A stretch of 5,940 nucleotides of DNA from an uncultured Eubacteriales bacterium (GTDB taxonomy: Bacteria > Bacillota > Clostridia > Monoglobales > Monoglobaceae), in contig URTH01000117.1 of the NCBI GenBank assembly GCA_900550775.1, positions 1 to 5,940 of the forward strand. The letters run 5' to 3'. Both the position numbers and the translations under genes were made by a program. Below, piece by piece: positions 1 through 4,804 of this stretch. A model generated the notes under the pieces. The model was not told where the DNA came from. It saw nothing but the letters and a program-made list of their open reading frames with translations, and made no database searches. Positions within the stretch are counted from its first letter, which is position 1; each line of letters begins with the position of its first letter.

Positions 1-175
1 GGACTTTATTTTCACCAAAATCACGCGCGCCTGCCTCATACGCCTCTTCCAGCATAAACAGCGGCTTTGTCTTGCTGACCGCAACAAGGCGGATTTCGCT
101 CGCGTCACGTCCTGCGGCCTGCGCCGCCGCCGCAATCTGCTGCTGAACTTTTTCGATATTTTCTCTGATATCCAT
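1..175 (-). CDS. yggS: YggS/PROSC family pyridoxal phosphate homeostasis protein (N-terminal part, cut by window edge)
   Basis: The 58 visible residues begin MDIRENIEKV and contain LVAVSKTKP (residues 30-38) followed by GARDFGENKV (49-58). These are the two N-terminal hallmarks of the YggS/YlmE/PLPBP family: a PLP-binding lysine (K35 here, K36 in E. coli YggS) and the conserved FGEN motif. The family is a small single-domain TIM-barrel protein, usually about 220-230 residues, that binds PLP in the cytoplasm and buffers vitamin B6 and amino-acid pools without known catalysis; about three quarters of it lies outside the window. The ATG directly follows the TAA of the HlyD-like gene with no base between them. 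AAGG at 187-190 and GAGG at 179-182, both inside the upstream gene, are the only ribosome-site candidates, so translation is probably coupled. In Bacillus the orthologue ylmE sits before sepF (ylmF); whether that holds here cannot be seen. Confidence 0.93.
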   Translation of the reverse strand, partial: MDIRENIEKVQQQIAAAAQAAGRDASEIRLVAVSKTKPLFMLEEAYEAGARDFGENKV

Positions 176-1465
176 TTACCTCACAACCTTACCGTCCTCC
201 AGATTCTTTGATTCCACCACAACTTCATCGTAGATTTGCAGCTTATATTCTGCTCCCGTGTCGGTGACCGCGCCGATGATTGCCCAGTCACTGTTTTTGT
301 ACCGCACCTGTACCGGGACAAATCTGGCAACGCCGAGCCGCAGTACGTAAACGCCGGTCTGATTGTCCTGCATATGCAGGCTTTGCACCGGCACCTTGAT
401 CCCCTCCGAGCGAACCAGAACAAGCTCTGCCGAGGTGCGGCTGGCCGCATAAATTCCCTCGACGTAACGGTTGGTGTAAATCGTAACCGCTACCTTTCCG
501 TCCTCTTCGCCGCTCAGCGTACGCACCGTTCCGTAAACGGTGGTGTCCGACAGATCAAAAAAACGCATTCTGATGCTCTGGCCGACCTTTAAACGCTCCG
601 CATCCTTGGCATCGATGTTGGCCGAAAAATACCAGCCGTAGTTATTGACCACCTTACCGACGGGTTCGTTTTGCACCACGTCGCTGCTCCGCGTCAGCGG
701 AATCTTGTCAAGCTCTTTCAGATAAGAGACACTCACTTGATCGAGCGCCGCAAGACTGAGCTTATCCTCCATGCCGTCAATCCGGGAATAAAAAACACCG
801 GCACCCGGCGCCGTCAGTTCATGCTTTCCGCCCTCGGTCGCGTTTTCCAGTTCTTTCAGCTGCGACTTCAGCGCGGTAAGCGCCGCGTCCTTGTCCTCAG
901 CCGTTCCGGATTCCGTGCTTCGCTTGCGCGCAATCAAAAGATTTAAGTTCTCCTTGCCCTCCGTCAGATTGGAGATATCGTGTTCCGTCCGCAAATCCGA
1001 CATATCACGCACCGCAGAAGCAATCTTCTGTTCCGCCATCACGCTGTTGCCGCTGTACGTCGCCTCCGGCGTGCCGTGTTCCAACTGAGAAATCTGACGG
1101 TTCAGTTCCTGGATTTTCTGTGAGCGTTCCGGGTCGTATTCTCCGGTATAGATGCAGCCAAGACTCTGCCCCTCACGCACGCGGTCGCCCTCGCTGACCC
1201 ACGCCTCCAGATAGCCGCTTGCCGGGGCAACCATCACCTTTTGGTCGCGGAACACATAACCGTCGGCCAAAATTTCTTCTTCAATGGTGCCCTTTAAGGC
1301 GATCGCCGTTGTCATGCTGCTGCGAAAGCTGAAAATCACGGAAAAGACAAGATACAGCGCCGCAACCGACAATATCCCTTTGATGATCCAGCTGCGCTTT
1401 TGCTTTTTGTGGCGTTTTGCACGCCGGGATGTCATCCGATCCAAAAAATCTGAAGAATTTTCCAT
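176..1465 (-). CDS. HlyD-like membrane-anchored adaptor (biotinyl-lipoyl-like domain protein)
   Basis: This is a 429-residue protein. It has a strongly basic cytoplasmic N-terminus (residues 13-24, RRAKRHKKQKR), one membrane anchor at about 27-47, then an extracytoplasmic part. Residues 77-105 (APASGYLEAWVSEGDRVREGQ) and 216-228 (ELTAPGAGVFYSR) are the two halves of a lipoyl-like hairpin, separated by charged, Gln/Glu-rich segments (112-130, 145-210) that look like a coiled-coil hairpin. A beta-barrel-like region (about 267-350) and a C-terminal beta domain (about 355-429) follow. This is the order of HlyD/MacA-type adaptor subunits. Such adaptors normally join a transporter to an exit duct, but no transporter or outer-membrane partner is present here and the host is probably monoderm, so the role is unknown. 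The frame is open up to an ATG at 1534, but the ATG at 1465 is chosen because GGGAGG lies 7 bases before it and the extra 23 residues are not domain-like. It is co-transcribed with yggS. Confidence 0.85.
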   Translation of the reverse strand: MENSSDFLDRMTSRRAKRHKKQKRSWIIKGILSVAALYLVFSVIFSFRSSMTTAIALKGTIEEEILADGYVFRDQKVMVAPASGYLEAWVSEGDRVREGQSLGCIYTGEYDPERSQKIQELNRQISQLEHGTPEATYSGNSVMAEQKIASAVRDMSDLRTEHDISNLTEGKENLNLLIARKRSTESGTAEDKDAALTALKSQLKELENATEGGKHELTAPGAGVFYSRIDGMEDKLSLAALDQVSVSYLKELDKIPLTRSSDVVQNEPVGKVVNNYGWYFSANIDAKDAERLKVGQSIRMRFFDLSDTTVYGTVRTLSGEEDGKVAVTIYTNRYVEGIYAASRTSAELVLVRSEGIKVPVQSLHMQDNQTGVYVLRLGVARFVPVQVRYKNSDWAIIGAVTDTGAEYKLQIYDEVVVESKNLEDGKVVR

Positions 1466-1472
1466 CGGACTA

Positions 1473-1478
1473 CCTCCC
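1473..1478 (-). promoter_or_regulatory. Ribosome binding site that decides the HlyD-like start
   Basis: GGGAGG on the minus strand lies 7 bases before the ATG at 1465. The upstream in-frame ATG at 1534 has no comparable purine-rich site, and starting there would place 23 polar residues before the positively charged membrane-anchor prefix. Confidence 0.8.
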
Positions 1479-1481
1479 TTT

Positions 1482-1520
1482 TTCGTCAAAAAATGTCGAA
1501 TTTCCGTCTTTTCAGACGAA
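1482..1520 (-). other. Two small leader hairpins in the 5' untranslated region of the HlyD-like/yggS transcript
   Basis: Read on the minus strand, 1514-1518 and 1505-1509 form a perfect 5-bp stem (CGTCT/AGACG) closing a GAAA tetraloop, extendable by a G-T wobble and a T-A pair to 7 bp. Next to it, 1497-1500 and 1482-1485 pair (TTCG/CGAA), with a one-base mismatch and two further pairs around a five-T loop. Both lie between the predicted transcription start (about 1576) and the ribosome site (1473-1478). They match no riboswitch I recognise. The second sits just ahead of the ribosome site and could affect its access. The pairing is seen; a regulatory role is only a guess. Confidence 0.35.
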
Positions 1521-1582
1521 CTGCGGCAGCGCACCCTCCGCGTCGGATTTTCCGCAGAGCCGCGCCCTAAAATACACCTTTT

Positions 1583-1610
1583 ATTATAACATCATATCCC
1601 GGCATGTAAA
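1583..1610 (-). promoter_or_regulatory. Sigma-A-type promoter of the HlyD-like/yggS unit
   Basis: On the minus strand there is TTTACA at 1605-1610, a 16-base spacer, and a consensus TATAAT at 1583-1588 preceded by TGT, which makes an extended -10. The predicted start is near 1576, giving a leader of about 110 bases. A 12-bp perfect palindrome (AAACCATGGTTT, 1608-1619) overlaps the -35 element and could be an operator, but palindromes of this size occur by chance about once or twice in a window this long. Confidence 0.72.
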
Positions 1611-1777
1611 CCATGGTTTTCAATTTGTATTTAAATTGTAATCAAACCGTAATACTTGTTTTTCTTTTCGTCATAAGGCACAAAAAATATGGAAAAATCA
1701 CGGACTCAAAACACAAAAAAGCGAGGCATTTTTCGGCCGCCGCAACGCACCGGCCAACCGCGATGCAGAAATAAAGA

Positions 1778-1806
1778 TTGACACAGGCGAGAACCTATTG
1801 TAAAAT
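1778..1806 (+). promoter_or_regulatory. Sigma-A-type promoter of the acyltransferase gene
   Basis: TTGACA at 1778-1783 matches the -35 consensus exactly. It is followed by a 17-base spacer and TAAAAT at 1801-1806, one base off the -10 consensus. The expected start is about 1813, giving a leader of roughly 32 bases. It is well placed for constitutive transcription of the single downstream gene. Confidence 0.82.
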
Positions 1807-1844
1807 AATGTGAGACAAAAAACATCGGGGAGCGTCAATGGGGT

Positions 1845-2933
1845 ATGAAACGAAAAATTACAGAGATCTCGGTATTTGAATTTTTTTTATGTATGTTTGT
1901 CATTTTAATCCACTTGCTCTCGGAGGGCGTTGACACCTTTCCGAAGTGGAGCTTTTTATCTGTGCTTTTTTACTCCCTGACACGGCTGATGACCTTTGCC
2001 GTACCGGCGTTTATTTTCACCAGCTCGGTCAAGCTGTTCTACAAATACGGCGGCGCGGCGCATTTTCCTTATCCCCGTTTTTTGTGGGATCGCATACGGA
2101 AGATTTGCTTTCCGTACTTTCTGGCTATCGTGATTTACTACCTGGTGTTTGTTTATGTCATGCACCTTTACGAATTTGACCTTGATCAGCTGCTGCATTT
2201 TTTGATTACCGGCGATATATCGGCACAGTTTTATTTTATTGTGCTGATTATCCAGTTTTATCTGCTGATGCCGATCTGGATTTATATCAGCAGGGTAAAA
2301 AGCAAGCTTTTTTCTGCACTGATGCTTTTGCTTGCACTGGCGATTACCGTATTTTTCAGAATGCACTATCCCTATACCGCCGTAATCCACAAAATTTTTC
2401 CGTCCTACTTTGTTTTCTGGATCAGCGGTATGTACGTCGGGCTGCATTACGAAGCCTTTGAAAAAATGATTGTCCAAAACAAGCCGGTGATCTACGTTGC
2501 ATGGCTGGTTCTGGCAGTTGCGCACTGCGTACTGTCGTACATGCAATTCGGCGGTCTGATCGCCTACAAGCTCTCGCCGCTGATCGTGGTGCTGTTCTGC
2601 TTTTTCTCAAGCTTTGGCTTTTACTCCTACGCACGGGAGCTGACGATCTCCTTAGAAAGCCGCGGAAAAGGCCTGCTTACCAGTATCTCGCAGGCCTCGT
2701 ATGATATTTACTTGATTCATTGCCTCATCATTCTGGTGATGAACTGGCTGCTCACAAAGATGGAGATTGACAATATTCTTCAGCGTTTTGCCATCACAGC
2801 GATTGTGACATACTTTCTCTCCATTGTCTTTTGTGTATTGCAGGCCACCATTTATGCCAACATTCGTTCCAAATATTTGCGTGCCTCAGCAACAAGAGCC
2901 CGCAAGATGGCCCGTCGAAAACGCTATCTGTAA
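1845..2933 (+). CDS. Acyltransferase-3 family integral membrane protein (IcaC/YfiQ-like)
   Basis: This 362-residue protein is almost entirely hydrophobic, with about ten membrane segments, the usual size and topology of the acyltransferase-3 family. Family marks are KITEI near the N-terminus and an in-membrane histidine in segment 1 (H23, in ILIHLL). The arginine motif after segment 2 is RFLWDRIRKICFPYF (78-92, compare RRxxRIxPxY), IVLIIQFYLLMP is at 132-143, and SYDIYLIH is at 285-292. Such proteins O-acylate or O-succinylate cell-surface polysaccharides, teichoic acid or peptidoglycan, taking acyl groups across the membrane; the acceptor here is unknown. There is no extracytoplasmic SGNH domain, unlike OatA. 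The start at 1845 fits the family N-terminus, although GGGGAG (1827-1832) is 12 bases away. The tail (from about 341, KYLRASATRARKMARRKRYL) is strongly basic, and its last 16 codons overlap the convergent flavoprotein gene. The gene looks poorer in GC than its neighbours, partly because of Phe-rich segments. No terminator is visible after it. Confidence 0.9.
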   Translation: MKRKITEISVFEFFLCMFVILIHLLSEGVDTFPKWSFLSVLFYSLTRLMTFAVPAFIFTSSVKLFYKYGGAAHFPYPRFLWDRIRKICFPYFLAIVIYYLVFVYVMHLYEFDLDQLLHFLITGDISAQFYFIVLIIQFYLLMPIWIYISRVKSKLFSALMLLLALAITVFFRMHYPYTAVIHKIFPSYFVFWISGMYVGLHYEAFEKMIVQNKPVIYVAWLVLAVAHCVLSYMQFGGLIAYKLSPLIVVLFCFFSSFGFYSYARELTISLESRGKGLLTSISQASYDIYLIHCLIILVMNWLLTKMEIDNILQRFAITAIVTYFLSIVFCVLQATIYANIRSKYLRASATRARKMARRKRYL

Positions 2934-4115
2934 GTTAAATCCTCCGGTGTATGCGTCAACATCAATGATTTCGCCGGCAAAAAACAGGCCGGGCACCAGC
3001 TTTGACTCCATGGTAGAGGGATTGATTTCCTTGACATTCACACCGCCGGAGGTAATCACCGCTTGCTCAATCGGGCAAAAGTCGGTCACATGAAACGTCA
3101 TCTGTTTTAAAACGCCAACCAACCTGCTCCGTTCTTCGCGGGTGACGGCGTTTATTTTTTTGTGCGGCAAAATACCGCTGTACTCCACAATCACGGGGAT
3201 CATCGCCTTCGGCAGCAAACCGCCCAGGCTATTGCAAAAATCACGGTTCTGATTCTGCTGAAAATCCCGGCACAGGCGCTGATCCAGTTGTTTTTCACAG
3301 AGGGCAGGCTTTAGATCCAGCAAAATCCGATAGCTTTCCTGTTTCATACGGCGCATATGTGCACTCGCGCTCAAAATCACAGGGCCTGTCAGACCAAAAT
3401 GTGCAAACATCATCTCTCCAAAATCGGAATAAATCTTTTTGTTTTTTTCATTCACGACCGTTATCTGAATATTTTTCAGCGTCAGCCCGGCAAGCGCCGC
3501 AACCCAATCCTCCGCAACCCGAAGCGGTACCAAAGACGGTCTGATCTCGGTAATTTCATGTCCCAGATCCTCTGCCCAGGTATAGCCGTCGCCCGTAGAA
3601 CCCGTCTGCTGATACGACAGTCCGCCGGTAGCCAAAATCACACAGTCACTGTAAATCTCTCCGCGGTGCGCCGTCAAAACGCCGCAGGCACGGCCGGATT
3701 CGTCCGTCAAAATCTGATCGGCACGGTCACAGATCAGCTCCACATGATTTTGTATTAAAAAGCGGCGCAGCGCGCCCGCAATATCGCGGCTGCGGTCGGA
3801 AACCGGGAAAACACGCCGGCCGCGCTCCACCTTCAAAGGAACGCCGAGATCTTCAAAAAAGCGCATAGTATCCTCATTCGTAAAGCTGTAAAACGCACTG
3901 TATAAAAAATTGCCGTTGGTCGGCACGTTTTGAATCAGTGTTTCAACATCTTCACAGGCGTTGGTTACATTACAGCGGCCTTTCCCGGTAATCAGCAGCT
4001 TTTTGCCCAGCATTTTGTTTTGCTCGATCAGTTTCACCCGGCAGCCGCGCTTGGCCGCCGTGCCGGCCGCCATCATCCCGGCCGCGCCGCCCCCGATTAC
4101 AATGACTGATTTCAT
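2886..4115 (-). CDS. HI0933/BaiN-type NAD(P)/FAD-dependent oxidoreductase
   Basis: This complete 409-residue cytoplasmic flavoprotein is of normal family length. The N-terminal Rossmann FAD-binding fold has IGGGAAG (7-13) and an acidic residue ending strand 2 (E31 in LIEQN). The family signature LITGKGRCNVTN covers 41-52. RVFPVSDRS (101-109), LATGGLSYQQTGSTGDGY (161-178), GEMMFAHFGLTGP (233-245) and ITSGGV (354-359) follow. The C-terminal FAD motif is LFFAGEIIDVDAYTGGFNLQ (377-396), then AFSTGHLAG. Members are annotated as BaiN-like or aminoacetone-oxidase-like, but the physiological substrate of most is unknown. No bile-acid genes are present, so a BaiN function should not be assumed. The likely ribosome site is GGTGA (4120-4124) 4 bases before the ATG; GAGAGG is 14 bases away. 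It lies 149 bases downstream of the metalloregulator gene on the same strand and has no visible terminator, so its transcript probably runs antisense into the acyltransferase gene. Confidence 0.95.
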   Translation of the reverse strand: MKSVIVIGGGAAGMMAAGTAAKRGCRVKLIEQNKMLGKKLLITGKGRCNVTNACEDVETLIQNVPTNGNFLYSAFYSFTNEDTMRFFEDLGVPLKVERGRRVFPVSDRSRDIAGALRRFLIQNHVELICDRADQILTDESGRACGVLTAHRGEIYSDCVILATGGLSYQQTGSTGDGYTWAEDLGHEITEIRPSLVPLRVAEDWVAALAGLTLKNIQITVVNEKNKKIYSDFGEMMFAHFGLTGPVILSASAHMRRMKQESYRILLDLKPALCEKQLDQRLCRDFQQNQNRDFCNSLGGLLPKAMIPVIVEYSGILPHKKINAVTREERSRLVGVLKQMTFHVTDFCPIEQAVITSGGVNVKEINPSTMESKLVPGLFFAGEIIDVDAYTGGFNLQIAFSTGHLAGSCC

Positions 4116-4144
4116 GTTTTCACCATTTTCCTCTCATAAAATAA

Positions 4145-4164
4145 GGGCAAGATTCCTCCTGCCC
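4145..4164 (-). terminator. Weak terminator-like hairpin between regulator and flavoprotein genes
   Basis: On the minus strand GGGCAGG (4158-4164) pairs with CTTGCCC (4145-4151) as a 7-bp stem with one G-T wobble and a 6-base loop, followed by TTATTTT. The T-tract is interrupted, so termination would be partial. The loop region includes an AGGAGG that is not near any usable start codon. It may limit read-through from the metalloregulator gene into the flavoprotein gene. Confidence 0.4.
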
Positions 4165-4211
4165 GATGCTGCCGCACAATGCGCCGCCAGCCAAAAATCC
4201 GCGTTCTGAAA

Positions 4212-4229
4212 GCAAAGCCCCGGCTTTAC
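4212..4229 (-). terminator. Possible hairpin just after the metalloregulator stop
   Basis: On the minus strand GTAAAGC (4223-4229) pairs with GCTTTGC (4212-4218) around a CGGG loop, a 7-bp stem with one T-G wobble starting about 36 bases beyond the stop codon. The following T-tract is poor (TTTC), so it may stabilise the mRNA end rather than terminate transcription. Confidence 0.25.
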
Positions 4230-4264
4230 GCCGAAAGTATGTAAAACATCCGCATGCAATATGC

Positions 4265-4642
4265 CTAACCGATGACGCCCTTTTTCTTTAGATGTTCTTT
4301 AATTTTTTGAAAACTGATATCACTCAGGTCATGCTCGATCTTGCAGCTATCCTCATACGCCACATCCTCTGCCACGCCAAGCGCGATCAGACCGCGCGCA
4401 ATGATCTCATGCCGCTCAAACATTTTTTCCGCAATCTGCCGTCCCTTTTCGGTCAGGGTTAAATTCCCGGCGGCGTCCATTTCCACATAGCCGTCGCTGC
4501 GGAACCGTTTCATCGCGACCGAAACACTCGCTTTGCTGAAGTTCAGCTGCGCGGCGACATCAACGCTGCGCGCATACCCCTTTTTTCGTTGGAGCATCAG
4601 TATCGATTCTAAATAATTTTCAGCAGATTCCTTGATGATCAT
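4265..4642 (-). CDS. Short DtxR/MntR-family metal-dependent transcriptional repressor
   Basis: This 125-residue cytoplasmic repressor has an N-terminal winged helix-turn-helix (about 1-64; SVDVAAQLNFSKASVSVAMKRF is the recognition region, 26-47) and a dimerisation/metal domain (65-122). It has no C-terminal SH3 domain, so it is MntR-like in architecture and slightly shorter than Bacillus MntR (142). By hand alignment to MntR, the ligands D8, E11, H77, E99, E102 and H103 correspond to N9, E12, H78, C100, E103 and H104. Cysteine at the E99 position is what iron-sensing DtxR has (C102). This suggests Fe(II) rather than Mn(II) sensing, but it is inference. The ATG at 4642 has AGAAGG 8 bases upstream. 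It is expressed from its own promoter (4675-4703) with a dyad over the -10 element that may allow autoregulation. No metal transporter is in the window, so its targets are unknown. Confidence 0.92.
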   Translation of the reverse strand: MIIKESAENYLESILMLQRKKGYARSVDVAAQLNFSKASVSVAMKRFRSDGYVEMDAAGNLTLTEKGRQIAEKMFERHEIIARGLIALGVAEDVAYEDSCKIEHDLSDISFQKIKEHLKKKGVIG

Positions 4643-4660
4643 AGCAATAACCTTCTTAAA

Positions 4661-4679
4661 ACAATATTTTTTTTATTGT
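4661..4679. promoter_or_regulatory. Candidate operator dyad over the metalloregulator promoter
   Basis: ACAATA (4661-4666) and TATTGT (4674-4679) form a perfect 6-7-6 inverted repeat of 19 bp, the length typical of DtxR-family boxes. It covers most of the -10 element and the predicted start site, so a bound repressor would block transcription. It is very AT-rich and does not resemble the classical DtxR or MntR box sequence, so chance is a real alternative. Confidence 0.35.
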
Positions 4680-4703
4680 AACACAAGAAGCGGATAAAGT
4701 CAA
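4675..4703 (-). promoter_or_regulatory. Strong sigma-A-type extended -10 promoter of the metalloregulator gene
   Basis: On the minus strand TTGACT (4698-4703), a 17-base spacer and TACAAT (4675-4680), preceded by TGT, give a near-consensus promoter with an extended -10. The start should fall near 4668, leaving a leader of about 26 bases before the ATG at 4642. Confidence 0.82.
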
Positions 4704-4718
4704 ACCCGACTGCAAAAA

Positions 4719-4740
4719 ATACCGGTTTTTCATACCGGAT
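4719..4740 (-). terminator. Second, weaker terminator-like hairpin in tandem
   Basis: On the minus strand ACCGG-containing arms (4734-4738 with 4722-4726) form a 5-bp GC-rich stem with a 7-base loop. It can be extended by an AT pair at each outer edge across one bulged base, and is followed by a T-run at 4714-4719. It lies 4 bases beyond the stronger terminator and just ahead of the metalloregulator -35 box, so it looks like a back-up stop. Confidence 0.5.
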
Positions 4741-4741
4741 G

Positions 4742-4778
4742 AAAAAAGGGACTGTAAAACGCGTTTTACAGTCCCTTT
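4742..4778 (-). terminator. Rho-independent terminator of the ThuA/isomerase operon: perfect 34-bp palindrome
   Basis: Positions 4745-4778 are a perfect palindrome, 17 bases per arm (AAAGGGACTGTAAAACG and its exact complement), followed on the minus strand by a six-T tract at 4742-4747. It begins 26 bases after the isomerase stop codon. As RNA it folds into one long stem with a minimal loop. The plus-strand side has only three Ts, and no plus-strand gene ends here, so it should act mainly on the minus strand. Confidence 0.9.
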
Positions 4779-4804
4779 GGCATTTGATAAATCTGTTCTG
4801 TTTT

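Larger units (their letters stand above)
1466..1844. other. Divergent intergenic region between the HlyD-like and acyltransferase genes
   Basis: These 379 bases hold no convincing gene. The left part (1466-1576) is the HlyD-like leader. 1583-1610 is its promoter. 1621-1638 contains a 6-6-6 inverted repeat (CAATTT, 6 bases, AAATTG) just upstream of that promoter's -35 element. 1778-1806 is the acyltransferase promoter. Between 1640 and 1775 I see only a purine-rich stretch and, on the minus strand around 1720-1743, a weak GC-rich hairpin (3-bp arm, internal loop, 3-bp arm) followed by six Ts at 1715-1720, which could stop antisense transcription arriving from the acyltransferase side. In all three forward frames the short ORFs here are unsupported by any ribosome site. 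Confidence 0.6.

Noticed and set aside
236..592. A 118-codon plus-strand open frame opposite the HlyD-like gene
   Set aside because: It is a shadow of the real gene, with no ribosome site or recognisable motif.
1466..1534. N-terminal extension of the HlyD-like protein by 23 residues from an upstream ATG
   Set aside because: The ATG at 1465 has GGGAGG at ideal distance; the extension covers the leader hairpins and adds no recognisable domain.
1608..1619. Perfect 12-bp palindrome AAACCATGGTTT over the -35 element of the HlyD-like promoter
   Set aside because: One or two palindromes of this size are expected by chance in about 6 kb, so I note it but do not call it an operator.
1640..1775. Small RNA gene or riboswitch in the divergent intergenic region
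   Set aside because: No strong stem, conserved core or paired promoter and terminator could be found; only a weak GC-rich hairpin is visible.
1956..2546. A 196-codon minus-strand open frame inside the acyltransferase gene
   Set aside because: Its translation is rich in His, Gln, Asn and Lys with no domain character; it mirrors the Phe/Leu-rich codons of the real membrane protein and has no ribosome site.
2886..4115. Naming the flavoprotein BaiN with a bile-acid role
   Set aside because: Family-level similarity only; no bile-acid dehydroxylation genes are in the window and most family members have no known substrate.
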